Part shown: positions 1 through 9,639 of the stretch, in pieces
How the letters are laid out: the number at the start of each line of letters is the position of its first letter
Position numbering within the stretch: position 1 is the stretch's first letter
Assembly (NCBI RefSeq): GCF_021732705.1
Contig: NZ_JAKFUM010000010.1
Span: 124,001 to 188,000, forward strand
Origin: Nevskia sp.
Lineage (GTDB): Bacteria; Pseudomonadota; Gammaproteobacteria; Nevskiales; Nevskiaceae
DNA length: 64,000 nt
Direction of reading: 5' to 3'
The notes under the pieces: model-generated
What the model was told of the DNA's origin: nothing
The model's input: only the letters and a program-made list of their open reading frames with translations
Databases searched by the model: none
Program-made: the position numbers and the translations under genes

Positions 1-12
1 CGGAGCCAACCC

Positions 13-519
13 ATGAACAAGCCCGTCAGCAAGTCCGACGTGATCGAAGTCAGCACTGCTGCCGCCGAATCCCGCAGCGGCTACGACATCCGCCCGATCA
101 GCGACGCGCTGAAGAAGGAACTGGCGCAGAGTCTGAGCACCGAAGAACGCCGCGTGTTGCTGGATCACGGCACCGAGCGCGCGTTCTGCGGCCACTTCCT
201 CGACAACAAGAAGACCGGCACCTATGCCTGCCGCCTGTGCGGCCTGCCGCTGTTCCGCTCGACCGCGAAGTTCGATTCCGGCACCGGCTGGCCGAGCTTC
301 TTCGAAGCCGCCGACCCGGACCACATCCGCAATATCTCGGACTACAGCTACGGCATGATCCGGACCGAGATCCGCTGCAAGCGCTGCGACGGCCATCTCG
401 GCCACGTGTTCAACGATGGCCCGCGTCCCAGCGGCCTGCGCTACTGCCTGAATTCGGTCTCGATGACGTTCTTCGACGAAGGCCTGGCCATCCCGCAGTT
501 CACCGACGCGGACGCCTGA
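13..519 (+). CDS. msrB: peptide-methionine (R)-S-oxide reductase MsrB
   Basis: Translation has CRLCGLPLF, GTGWPSF, RCKRCDGHLGHVF, GLRYCLNS motifs typical of MsrB. Confidence 0.96.
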   Translation: MNKPVSKSDVIEVSTAAAESRSGYDIRPISDALKKELAQSLSTEERRVLLDHGTERAFCGHFLDNKKTGTYACRLCGLPLFRSTAKFDSGTGWPSFFEAADPDHIRNISDYSYGMIRTEIRCKRCDGHLGHVFNDGPRPSGLRYCLNSVSMTFFDEGLAIPQFTDADA

Positions 520-578
520 CGAAAACCCTGACCGAGGGCCGCCCGTTTCCCCAGCGGGCCTGCACTCCGAAGGACTCC

Positions 579-618
579 CGGCTGTTCGACGGCAACCCCG
601 TCGAACAGCCGTTTTTTT
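579..618 (+). terminator. Rho-independent terminator
   Basis: Perfect 14-bp stem CGGCTGTTCGACGG / CCGTCGAACAGCCG, 5-nt loop, followed by TTTTTTT; downstream of msrB. Confidence 0.9.
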
Positions 619-701
619 ATTCGGCGCGCAGCCCGGCCGCCGCCGATCATGCAGACTCATCGCACGTCGTCCGTCTGATCATCCGAGGAGAATCCAAAAC
701 C

Positions 702-1301
702 ATGACCGCACCGCTCACGCTGGGCCAGATTGCTGGCGCCCCGAACACCCCGTCGCCGTGGGACAAGTCCGCACTGCTGGTGATCGATCTGCAGAACGAA
801 TATCAGACCGGCGCGCTGCCGCTGGCCGAGCTTGACCGTGCGCTGACGCACACCAAGGCCCTGCTCGCGAAGGCCCGCGCCAGCGGCGTGCCGGTCTTCC
901 ACTTCCAGCACAAGACCGGCCCCGGCGCCCCGATCTTCGATCCGACCAGCAAGGCCTTCGCACTGATCGACGACGTTGCGCCGATTCCCGGCGAAACCGT
1001 GATCGAGAAGAGCTATCCGAACTGCTTCACCGCCACCGGGCTCGAAGACGCGCTGAAGGCGACCGGCCGTACCGAAGTGATCCTCGCCGGCGCGATGACC
1101 CACATGTGCATCTCGTCGACCGCGCGCTCGGCGTTCGATCGTGGCTTCCGGCCGACCGTCGTTGCCGATGCCTGCGCCACGCGCGACCTGCCCGGCCCGA
1201 ACGGCGAAACGATTCCCGCCGCGCAGGTGCACGCCAACGCGCTGGCCCAGATCGCCGACGGCTTCATGGTCGTGGTCAAGGACGAAACGGCTTGGGCATG
1301 A
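702..1301 (+). CDS. cysteine hydrolase, isochorismatase family
   Basis: ALLVIDLQNEY, EKSYPNCFTATGLEDAL, AGAMTHMCISSTAR motifs; ATG at 702 preceded by GAGGAG; the longer ORF from 237 overlaps msrB and is rejected. Confidence 0.9.
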   Translation: MTAPLTLGQIAGAPNTPSPWDKSALLVIDLQNEYQTGALPLAELDRALTHTKALLAKARASGVPVFHFQHKTGPGAPIFDPTSKAFALIDDVAPIPGETVIEKSYPNCFTATGLEDALKATGRTEVILAGAMTHMCISSTARSAFDRGFRPTVVADACATRDLPGPNGETIPAAQVHANALAQIADGFMVVVKDETAWA

Positions 1302-1332
1302 TCCTTTCGAGCATCGCTCGAAAGGATCATGC
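1296..1332. repeat. perfect 17-bp inverted repeat (hairpin) overlapping the stop codon of the cysteine hydrolase
   Basis: GCATGATCCTTTCGAGC-ATC-GCTCGAAAGGATCATGC read directly. Confidence 0.9.
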
Positions 1333-1456
1333 GACCGGCCATGGAGGGCCGTGCCGGTAGTCGCCGAACGCGGAAACCATCTCGCCATGGATGGCAGGGC
1401 GCTCTTTCAGCACGAAGTCCTGCTCGACACCGTTATGCGACCGGCCATGGAGGGCC
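1329..1456. repeat. pair of 22-bp direct repeats ATGCGACCGGCCATGGAGGGCC (1329-1350 and 1435-1456)
   Basis: Exact repeat read directly in the intergenic sequence. Confidence 0.85.
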
Positions 1457-1467
1457 AGTCGCAGCGC

Positions 1468-2202
1468 TCACGTCGTCGGTAATACCTTGAACGTCACCAC
1501 CAGCACATCGCGGTAGGCCGGCTGGGTCGGATCGAGCGCTTCGACCGGCGTCACGCCGTGCCGCACCCGGCTGTCATCGACCAGCGCGGCATCGAACGGC
1601 TGAGCGAGGGTGAAACTGCCGAGCAGGCGGCCGTCGTCGTCGTGAATCGTGGTGGTGCCCTGCGCGATGTTGTGACGGCGGATCATCAGCACCAGCACGT
1701 GATCGACACCATCGCGATGCGCGCCTTCCGGCGTCGGCTGGCCGACCATGTCCGGCCCGGCCTCGATCCGGAACTGGTGGACCTCGACCTTCCAGCGCAC
1801 GGCCTGCGGTGACAGGCGTCCGAACAGGGCGGCGCACCAGCGCAGGATCGTGGTCAGGCTGTCGCCGGTGGCGACCGCATCCAGCACCGGTTCGAACCAG
1901 CGTGCCACGCCGCCGTTCAGCGGGTTGTACTCCAGCCCCTGAAAGTGCGGCTGATGCGGCTCGCGCGTGATCGCCCCGCCCGCCGTGACCGTGAACACGG
2001 CATGGCGGCGGCGGCGATAGCGGCCACCATCGGCCATCCACTGATCGAGCGCCAGATCGTTCCAGCTGTCGGCAAACGTCGGCCAATCGGTCAGGCAGCC
2101 ACCGGTGACGAACGCGCGCTGCATGCGCTCGCCGGGGACCAGGACAAAGCCCTGATCCCGCAGGATGGCAGCAAAACCGGAGGTGTCAGGCATCGTCGGC
2201 AA
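1468..2202 (-). CDS. 2OG-Fe dioxygenase family protein
   Basis: HRDGVDHVLVLMIRRHNIAQGTTTIHDDDG, LVDDSRVRHGVTPV consistent with the 2OG-Fe dioxygenase (PF10014-like) family. Confidence 0.8.
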   Translation of the reverse strand: MPTMPDTSGFAAILRDQGFVLVPGERMQRAFVTGGCLTDWPTFADSWNDLALDQWMADGGRYRRRRHAVFTVTAGGAITREPHQPHFQGLEYNPLNGGVARWFEPVLDAVATGDSLTTILRWCAALFGRLSPQAVRWKVEVHQFRIEAGPDMVGQPTPEGAHRDGVDHVLVLMIRRHNIAQGTTTIHDDDGRLLGSFTLAQPFDAALVDDSRVRHGVTPVEALDPTQPAYRDVLVVTFKVLPTT

Positions 2203-2300
2203 CCAGAGCGCGGGCCGGGATTATCCGCCAACGCGCCGGATCGTGACGGCCATCGCCATCGAATCTCCGGACCCGGCCGCAGCCGGGCCCGGAGCGATGC

Positions 2301-4712
2301 TCATGCCGGCTTCTTCACCTTCAGGAAGAACGCCAGCAGCGATGGCAGCAGGATCAGCGCACCGAGCATGTTGACCAGGAACATGAAGCTCAGCAGCAGG
2401 CCCATGTCGGCCTGGAACTTCAGCGCCGAGAACGCCCACGTGGCCACGCCGAGGCTCATCGTCACGGCGGTGAAGGCAGCCGCCGTGCCGCGTTCCTTCA
2501 GCGCGATGAAGAACGACTCGACCAGCGACTTGCCGTGGTGCAGGTGCACCTCGATGCGGTCGTACAGGTAGATGCCGTAGTCGACACCGACGCCGACGCC
2601 GAGCGCGATCACCGGCAGGGTCGACACCTTCAGCCCGATGCCGAGCACCGCCATCAGCGCGTTGTTCAGCAGCGACACCAGCGCCAGCGGCAGGATGATG
2701 CACAGGGTGGCGCCGAACGAGCGGAAGGTCAGCAGGCACATCAGGGTGATGGCGCCGAAGATCGCCGCCAGTTCCTGCTTGTCGGCCTCTTCCACCGCTT
2801 CGTTGGTCGCCGCCATGACACCGGCATTGCCCGACGCGAGCTTGAACTCGACGTTCGGCGCGATTTCCTTGAACTCGCTGTCCGGGGCGTGGAACTCGGT
2901 GTTCCAGTCCTTCACCGACTGGACGATGTGGGCCAGCGTCTCGCCCTGATGATCGCTGGTGAAGAACAGCATCTGCATCGCCGAGCAGTCGGAATTCAGC
3001 AGGCCGGTGCCGGTATCGATCGGCGTCACCGCCTGCGCCAGCACGTCGCGATTGCGCGCCAGCACGCGCCAGCGCAGGTTGCCTTCGTTGAAGCCGGCAT
3101 TGACCACCTTGGCCAGCCCCGGCAGCGAGATCGCGCTGCCGATGCCGTCGACGTTCTTCATCCGCCATTCGAAGGCATCCATCGCGTCCATCACGCGGTG
3201 GTCGGTGCAGGCGCCGTCGATGTCCTTGGTCTGCACGACGATCGAGATGATGTCGACGCCGATCTTGAAGTTGTCGGTGATCACCGCGTTGTCGCGGTTG
3301 TAGCGCGAATCCGGCAGCAGTTCCGGCAGGCCGGAACCGAGATCACCGACCTTCTGCCCGCGCGCCAGACCGGCACCGATGATCAGCAGCACCACGGCAC
3401 CGGCAATCGCCCAGATGCCGACCCGACGCTCGGCGAACTTCGAGCAGGCGCGCCAGATCGGCTCGAACCCCTGCTCCTGCTTCTGCTTCGCGGCGATGGT
3501 TTCCGGGGTGATCCGCAGGTAGGTCAGCAGGATCGGCAGCACCATCTTGTTGGTGACGATCATCAGCGTCACGCCGAGTGTGGCGGTGATGCCGAGCTCG
3601 CGGACGATGTCGATCTCGATCAGCATGATCACGAGGAAGCCGAGCGCGTTGGTCACCAGCGCCAGCGTTCCGGGAATGAACAGCTGCGCGAATGCCGAGC
3701 GCGAGGCATCGACCGGGTTCAGGCCATCGGCAATCGCGTCCTTCCAGGCATTGGTCATCTGCACTGCATGACTGCAGCCGATCGAGAAGATCAGGAACGG
3801 CACGAGGATCGACAGCGGATCAATGCCGTAACCGGCCAGCGGCAGGCTGCCGAGCAGCCACAGCACCGGCAGCAGCGCACAGACCAGCGCGACACCGGTC
3901 AGCTTCGCGGACTTCGTGTACCAGAGCAGCAGCAGGGCCGTGATCACGAACGCGATGCCGAAGAACGCGATCACGCCCTTGGCGCCGGCGGAGATGTCAC
4001 CGACCGCTTTCGCGAAGCCGATGATGTGGACGGTGACGCCGTCCTTCTGGTACTTCTCGCGCAGTGCTTCGAGATCCGCCGCGACTCGTGGATAGTCGAG
4101 CTTGGCGCCGGTTTCCGGATCGATGTCGAGCAGGTCGGTGCGGATCAGCGCACCACGCAGATCGTTCGAGACCAGACGGCCGACGAGGCCGGCCTTCTGC
4201 ACGTTGCGGCGCACCGTTTCCAGATCTTCCGGCGAGCCCTGGAACGTCGCCGGGATGACGTTGCCGCCGGCGAAGCCCTGCTCGGTGACTTCGATGAAGC
4301 GCACGTTCGGCGTGAACAGCGACTGCACCGTCGGGCGGTCGACGCCCTTGATGTAGAACAGATCGTCGGTCGCGGCCTTGAGCTTGGCCATGAACGCCTG
4401 ATCGAAGATCGTGTTGTCGGCCCCGGCCGCGCCAGGCTCCCGCATCAGCGCCACGATCACGCGATTGGCGCCGCCGAACGTCGCCTCGTAATCGGTGAAC
4501 GTCTTCATGTACGGGTGGGTCAGCGGGATCATCTTCTTGAACCCGGCATCGACCTTGAGCCCGCTCGCCGACCAGGCCAGAAACACGGTGGTCAGCGCGA
4601 ACAGCACCAGCATCAGCGGCCGGTTGTTGAACAGCAGGTTCGACAGCGCTTCGATGAAGCCGCCGAGCGGCCCGGCAATGCGCGGTACCTTCGGGTTGCG
4701 GATCTCGCTCAT
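2301..4712 (-). CDS. MMPL/RND-superfamily transporter
   Basis: 803 aa, two sets of TM segments, SIGCSHAVQMTNAW and LGVGVGVDYGIYLYDRI motifs of MMPL/SSD-type RND proteins. Confidence 0.9.
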   Translation of the reverse strand: MSEIRNPKVPRIAGPLGGFIEALSNLLFNNRPLMLVLFALTTVFLAWSASGLKVDAGFKKMIPLTHPYMKTFTDYEATFGGANRVIVALMREPGAAGADNTIFDQAFMAKLKAATDDLFYIKGVDRPTVQSLFTPNVRFIEVTEQGFAGGNVIPATFQGSPEDLETVRRNVQKAGLVGRLVSNDLRGALIRTDLLDIDPETGAKLDYPRVAADLEALREKYQKDGVTVHIIGFAKAVGDISAGAKGVIAFFGIAFVITALLLLWYTKSAKLTGVALVCALLPVLWLLGSLPLAGYGIDPLSILVPFLIFSIGCSHAVQMTNAWKDAIADGLNPVDASRSAFAQLFIPGTLALVTNALGFLVIMLIEIDIVRELGITATLGVTLMIVTNKMVLPILLTYLRITPETIAAKQKQEQGFEPIWRACSKFAERRVGIWAIAGAVVLLIIGAGLARGQKVGDLGSGLPELLPDSRYNRDNAVITDNFKIGVDIISIVVQTKDIDGACTDHRVMDAMDAFEWRMKNVDGIGSAISLPGLAKVVNAGFNEGNLRWRVLARNRDVLAQAVTPIDTGTGLLNSDCSAMQMLFFTSDHQGETLAHIVQSVKDWNTEFHAPDSEFKEIAPNVEFKLASGNAGVMAATNEAVEEADKQELAAIFGAITLMCLLTFRSFGATLCIILPLALVSLLNNALMAVLGIGLKVSTLPVIALGVGVGVDYGIYLYDRIEVHLHHGKSLVESFFIALKERGTAAAFTAVTMSLGVATWAFSALKFQADMGLLLSFMFLVNMLGALILLPSLLAFFLKVKKPA

Positions 4713-5746
4713 GGCTGTGCTCCGTTCGCGGCCGGGGCCAGGGTCAGGACGCGGGGACCGGCTTCGCCGACGACCAGCGCGCGGCCGGCGTCGAGCAGCA
4801 GCGCGGTGGAGAAGGCCGACGGGTTGTCGGCGACCTTCGCCTCGAACGTGCGTCCGCCGTCATGGCTGACGCGAACGCTGCCGGCCGCACCGACCAGCAG
4901 CACCGTGCCGTCGTCCTGCGCGCTGCCGCCGAGCAAGGTCACCGGTCCGGCGCCTGCCGCAGCCGTCCACGTAGCCCCGCCGTCTTCGGATCGGAACGCC
5001 TGACCGCGCAGGCCATACAGCAGCATGGCCTGACCTTGAAGCGCGATGACGCCGAAGTACGAGCCCTGGTACGGCGCGGTGGGTGCGGTCCATGTGGCGC
5101 CGCCGTCGGTGGAGGTCAGCACGGTGCCGGCCTCGCCCGCGATCACCAGACGATCGCCGCCGACGGCGGCAATCGCGTTCAGGTGGCGATCGGCGCCGTC
5201 GTCCCCGAGCAGGTCGAGCAGGATTTCGCGCTCGTTCCAGTGCTTGCCGCCATCCGCAGTCTCCAGATACAGGCCGTAGGCGCCGACGGCGATGCCGGTC
5301 ATCGCATCCTTGAACCAGATGCCGAGCAGCGGCTTCTCGTCGTCCGGGGCGAACCGCTGTTCGGCCCAGGTGCTGCCGCCGTCGCTCGTCGCGAGGATCA
5401 GGCCGTCATGGCCCACGATCCAGCCGTGCATGGCATCGACGAAACGGACGCTGGTCAGCATCGTCCGGCGCGGGTTCGCGGCGCGGATCCAGTTCTGGCC
5501 GCTGTCATCGGAATAGACGATGTAGCCCTGTTCGCCAACGGCGACGAGCCGCTGTCCAGCGCGTGCGACATCGGTCAGCAACAGGCGCGACATCGTCTTC
5601 GACGAGACCGGGCCAGCGACGGATGCCGCCGCGGCAGGGACCGATTCGGCGGCCGTGGCCGCATTGCCGTTCAGCAGCGGCACCAGCAGCAGCGCGGCGG
5701 CGAGACGCCAGCGCAAGGGATTCAGCAAGGGGGCGGCAGATCGCAT
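4709..5746 (-). CDS. YCF48-related / BNR-repeat beta-propeller protein, secreted
   Basis: Repeated DGGxxW motifs (SDDSGQNWIRA, SDGGSTWAEQ, ADGGKHWNE, TDGGATWTA); signal peptide MRSAAPLLNPLRWRLAAALLLVPLL; overlaps the MMPL start by ATGA. Confidence 0.88.
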   Translation of the reverse strand: MRSAAPLLNPLRWRLAAALLLVPLLNGNAATAAESVPAAAASVAGPVSSKTMSRLLLTDVARAGQRLVAVGEQGYIVYSDDSGQNWIRAANPRRTMLTSVRFVDAMHGWIVGHDGLILATSDGGSTWAEQRFAPDDEKPLLGIWFKDAMTGIAVGAYGLYLETADGGKHWNEREILLDLLGDDGADRHLNAIAAVGGDRLVIAGEAGTVLTSTDGGATWTAPTAPYQGSYFGVIALQGQAMLLYGLRGQAFRSEDGGATWTAAAGAGPVTLLGGSAQDDGTVLLVGAAGSVRVSHDGGRTFEAKVADNPSAFSTALLLDAGRALVVGEAGPRVLTLAPAANGAQP

Positions 5747-5778
5747 CGAGGCGGTCTCCAGTTCGGTTTGGAAGGCTT

Positions 5779-5823
5779 CAAAAAAGAAAGACGAGGGTCG
5801 ACCGATGTCGACCCCCGTCTTCC
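5779..5823 (-). terminator. intrinsic terminator-like hairpin between DUF1329 and YCF48 genes
   Basis: Minus strand AAGACGGGGGTCGAC-ATCG-GTCGACCCTCGTCTT (15-bp stem, one G-U) followed by TCTTTTTTG. Confidence 0.85.
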
Positions 5824-5870
5824 GGATCACGCAACCGCTTCGCGTCAGGCGCTTGTTTCAGGCGCTGGCG

Positions 5871-7220
5871 TCAGCGGACGCCGGCTTCGCGCAGGCTTGC
5901 GGGGGTGAAGTCGGCCGCCGTGAGCTTGGCCGGTTCGTGCATCTTGTCATCGCCGGAACGCACGCTCAGCGCCAGATAACGGCCCGACTGCAGGTCGTAA
6001 TGCAGCTCGACGGTGCCGAAGAACATCGGCACGTCGTACAGCGTGATCGAGTGCTGTTCGGCGGTGCGGTACAGCTCGCCGCGACCGTCGTACTTGTCGA
6101 TCAGCAGCGCCGCCCAGGAATCCTCGTCGAGGTAGAAGGTGCGGCGGGCGTAGAGGTGCGACGTGCCCTTCTTCAGCTTCGCATCGACCACCCAGACGCG
6201 GTGCAGTTCGTAGCGCGCGAAGTCCTGATTGATGTGGCCCGGCTTGATCAGGTCGGTCAGGTTGACGCCGCTCGACAGCTTGTAGCTGTTGTACGGCACG
6301 AAGATTTCCTTCTTGCCGACCAGCGTGAAGTCGTAGCGATCGGTCGCGCCGTTGTAGAGACCGAAGTCGTCGTTGGTGCGCAGGCCATCGGCCGCCGTGC
6401 CCGGGTTGTCATAGGCGACGTTCGGCGCCTGACGCACGCGACGCTGGCCCGGGTTGTAGGTCCAGGCCGAACGCGGCACCTTGGTCTGATCCAGCGGCTC
6501 GTGCACCAGCAGCACCTGACCGGCCAGACGCGCCGGCGCGACGATGCGCTGCACGAAATAGAACAGCAGGTTGTCGGTGCGCTCGGCCGGCTTCTTGTTC
6601 AGCGAAGCGAACTGGAAATCCACTTCGTTCTGGAAGCGCACCGGCGTGTAGTCGCCGGTCCGGGTGACGGCGACCTGCACGTTGTCGGTGCGATAGGTCT
6701 CGCCCCGGTAGCGGGTCAGCTGGTTCCAGATCGCTTCGAGGCCGTTCGCCGGAATCGGGAACGGCAGGCCACCGGTGGTGCCGATGACGCCATTGCCGCC
6801 GGGCGACAGCTTCGCCTTGCCCGGATTGGCCAGCGTTTCGTCGTAGTAGCCCTTCGGAAACACCGCCGAACGATGCGTCGGGTAGACGTTCAGCTTGTAG
6901 TCCGGAAATTTCTTGAACATCGCGACCTGACCGGGCGTCAGGTTGTCCTTGTACTTCTCGACGTCGGCCGCGGTGACCGTGAACAGCGGCTTGTCGCCGG
7001 CAAACGGGTCCGGATACAGGATGCCCGGCTTGAAACCGGCAGGCTTGGCCGGCACCGCGCCATCCCATGCCGGGATCGTGCCTGCCGAGTTGGCGGCCTT
7101 CTCGGCACCGAGCGGCGTCAGCGATTTGCCGAGCTGCGAAGCATCCTGCGCCGTGGCTGCCAGCGAGGTCAGCGCACCGAACGTGAAAGCGATGACAGAC
7201 GTAGTGATTCGATGATTCAT
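5871..7220 (-). CDS. DUF1329 domain-containing outer-membrane-associated protein
   Basis: Signal peptide; GKSLTPLGAEKAANSAGTIPAWDGG-like start and RRTFYLDEDSWAALLIDKYDGRGELYR typical of DUF1329. Confidence 0.92.
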   Translation of the reverse strand: MNHRITTSVIAFTFGALTSLAATAQDASQLGKSLTPLGAEKAANSAGTIPAWDGAVPAKPAGFKPGILYPDPFAGDKPLFTVTAADVEKYKDNLTPGQVAMFKKFPDYKLNVYPTHRSAVFPKGYYDETLANPGKAKLSPGGNGVIGTTGGLPFPIPANGLEAIWNQLTRYRGETYRTDNVQVAVTRTGDYTPVRFQNEVDFQFASLNKKPAERTDNLLFYFVQRIVAPARLAGQVLLVHEPLDQTKVPRSAWTYNPGQRRVRQAPNVAYDNPGTAADGLRTNDDFGLYNGATDRYDFTLVGKKEIFVPYNSYKLSSGVNLTDLIKPGHINQDFARYELHRVWVVDAKLKKGTSHLYARRTFYLDEDSWAALLIDKYDGRGELYRTAEQHSITLYDVPMFFGTVELHYDLQSGRYLALSVRSGDDKMHEPAKLTAADFTPASLREAGVR

Positions 7221-7246
7221 GTAGATCTCCAGACCGAGGGCGGTCT

Positions 7247-9226
7247 TCAGAACGCGTAGCTCAGGGACAGGGCGACGAAGTCGCGGTCCTTGTTCGGGTT
7301 GGCGGACGTGCAGTAGTCGGCACGCTGACCGGCTGCGAGGCCGTTGGTTCCGGCGAGTGCCGGGTTCGTCCGGTTGTCGGCACCGCAGTAATCGCGGCCG
7401 CCGAAGAACGAGGTGTAGCTCAGGTCGACCTGCGTGTTCTGCTGGTAATTGAAGTTGATGCCGAACGACAGCGCCTGCACCCCTTCGTTGAAGTTCGGAC
7501 CGACACCCTTCACGTCATGCGAGAACGCCAGACGCGGCGAGATGTTGATCGAGTTGATCACGCTCAGGTAGTCGACGCGGGCCAGCGTGCGGTAACCCCA
7601 GGAGTGCTTCGTGGCATAGCCGCCCGGCTGGGTCGAGCCGCCCGAGGCCGATGCCGCCGCCGCGAGTGCCGGCAGCGAGGTCCCCGGCGCTTCGAACAGG
7701 ATGTTCGACGGCAGTTCGAGGAAGTTGTAGCCGACCTCGCCGAGCAGCACCAGTTGGTCGCCCCCGAGGAACTGCGGCACCACCGTCGAGGCCGTGGTCT
7801 GGAACTGGTGCGCCTTGACCCGCCGGAAGCCGCGGATCTCGGACCCGGCCGCGATGCCCGCCGGGTTCGGCGAGAAGTTCGACGGCAGGTTCAGCGCGGC
7901 CAGCACCAGTTCGGTCGCGGCACGCTGCACCGGCAGGTCCGGACGGTAGGTGTACTCGCCCTGGAACGCGATGCCGGCCGGGCCCTGCGTGTTGAACGAC
8001 AGGCCGATCAGGTCGATGTTCTTCGGGTATTCGATGAAGTAGCGGGCGCTGCCGTTCTGGCCGATGGCCGGGCCGATCGGCGTCGGCGTCAGGCCACTGG
8101 TCGTGCCCGAGCCATTGGTCGGGAACGTGGTCTTGAGCGCGGACACCAGCGGCAGACGGCTGTGGTAACGGATGTAGTACGCGCCGAATTCGGTCGAGCC
8201 GAGCCAGTTCGCGAGATAGCGGGTGGCAAGGCCGAACTGGCCGGCGCCGTTCGGGCTGCGGTCCGGGTTGCGCGGCACGTAGACGCTGGCGGCCGGATCG
8301 AACGGACCGAGCAGCGCCTGCGCGCCCTGGCCGGCCGCGCCCGGCGTGCCCGGCGGCGAGCCCGGAGGGGCACCGGTGGTGATCGGAATCGGGTTGGTCA
8401 GCGGCGCGCGGTCATCCGAGCGGCGACCGAACGACACGACGGCGCGGTCACCGTCATCGCTGGCGATGTCGGAAGTCGAGAAGAACGAGCCGCGCGGGTC
8501 GATCAGGATGTTGTCGAAGCGGGCCTGGACATAACCCTCGAACGACAGCGAATCGGTCAGTTCCTGCGAGATCTGGAACACCGGGCTCGGAATCAGCGCT
8601 TCGCGCAGTTCGGCGTTCGGCGAACGCAGCTTCGACACGTCCACCGGATTGATGATGTTGATGCCGTTCTGGATGAACGTCGACTCGCCCCAGTTGATGA
8701 CCTGGAAACCGACGCGGACGCCGGTGCTGCGATTGCCGAAAACGTTGAACCGTCCGGAAACGAAGGCGTCGAGGAATTCGTAGTTGGTCTGCAGGCGGTC
8801 ACGGCCACGCGGACCGAAGTTTTCCAGCTCGTGCGCGACCTGGAGATCGAAGAACTCGGTGCCACGAACGAACACGCCGAAGTTCTGCCAGTTCAGTTCC
8901 AGATCATGCGTGGCCTTGAACGTCGAGAACACCAAGTCGCCGGCCTTGTAGTTCAGATTGCCGTCATCGCCGTTGACCGTGCGGGCCCGGCCGCCGTTGG
9001 CGATGCCGATCAGCTTTTCATTCGGGTTCTCGGCACGGAACAGCGCACCGTACGACAGCGTCGTGTCGAAGTTGCCCTTGACCTCGCCGATCTCGAACTG
9101 TGCGGCTTGCGCCGGAGCGGCGGCCATCAGGGCAATGGCGGCGGCGAACGCGGCGACCGGCGCACGACGGGCCAGAAACGCGGGACGAACGGAAATGCCT
9201 CCCGGACCGGGATGATTCTTCTGCAT
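7247..9226 (-). CDS. DUF1302 domain-containing outer-membrane protein
   Basis: Signal peptide, FEIGEVKGNFDTTLSYGALFRAENPN, many beta strands, C-terminal DFVALSLSYAF aromatic end. Confidence 0.92.
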   Translation of the reverse strand: MQKNHPGPGGISVRPAFLARRAPVAAFAAAIALMAAAPAQAAQFEIGEVKGNFDTTLSYGALFRAENPNEKLIGIANGGRARTVNGDDGNLNYKAGDLVFSTFKATHDLELNWQNFGVFVRGTEFFDLQVAHELENFGPRGRDRLQTNYEFLDAFVSGRFNVFGNRSTGVRVGFQVINWGESTFIQNGINIINPVDVSKLRSPNAELREALIPSPVFQISQELTDSLSFEGYVQARFDNILIDPRGSFFSTSDIASDDGDRAVVSFGRRSDDRAPLTNPIPITTGAPPGSPPGTPGAAGQGAQALLGPFDPAASVYVPRNPDRSPNGAGQFGLATRYLANWLGSTEFGAYYIRYHSRLPLVSALKTTFPTNGSGTTSGLTPTPIGPAIGQNGSARYFIEYPKNIDLIGLSFNTQGPAGIAFQGEYTYRPDLPVQRAATELVLAALNLPSNFSPNPAGIAAGSEIRGFRRVKAHQFQTTASTVVPQFLGGDQLVLLGEVGYNFLELPSNILFEAPGTSLPALAAAASASGGSTQPGGYATKHSWGYRTLARVDYLSVINSINISPRLAFSHDVKGVGPNFNEGVQALSFGINFNYQQNTQVDLSYTSFFGGRDYCGADNRTNPALAGTNGLAAGQRADYCTSANPNKDRDFVALSLSYAF

Positions 9227-9639
9227 GATCCCCTCCTATCGCATTCGACAGCCGATTGCAGTGCGGTTGTCGTTCGGCTTTTTTGCCGTGTGTTTATCGG
9301 TCAGCGCGTGCCGGCGGGTCGCCGGGGCATCGCGCCGATGCCGCTTGCTGCCTGTGGAACTGCGTCAAACCTCGTTGCCGGGGTCCTACGGCGCCAAATA
9401 TACGGACCTGTCCGGACAATTGCAATGCTGCGCTGCGATGTGTGAGCGCAATGTGCAGCAGCGGCTCGAAACGGCGGACGCGCAGTCTGCCGAAGTGCAG
9501 CGCGCGTCCGGCCCTGCGCCTACGAACGGTGTCATCGGCCCGATGATGCAATCGATGAACAGGAAAGCCGATCGTCGCGCCGTGCGCGGGCCTGCGGCGA
9601 CCGCCGGGTGCGGGCGCCGCAGGCTGCGTCCCGCCCGAC

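Noticed and set aside
237-1301. Long 354-aa version of the cysteine hydrolase
   Set aside because: N-terminal part is out of frame with msrB and spans the strong terminator at 579-618; ATG at 702 has a good Shine-Dalgarno
2535-5003. 822-aa plus-strand ORF opposite the MMPL/YCF48 genes
   Set aside because: Arg/His/Gln/Asp-rich shadow translation with no motifs; MMPL and YCF48 families are clear on the other strand
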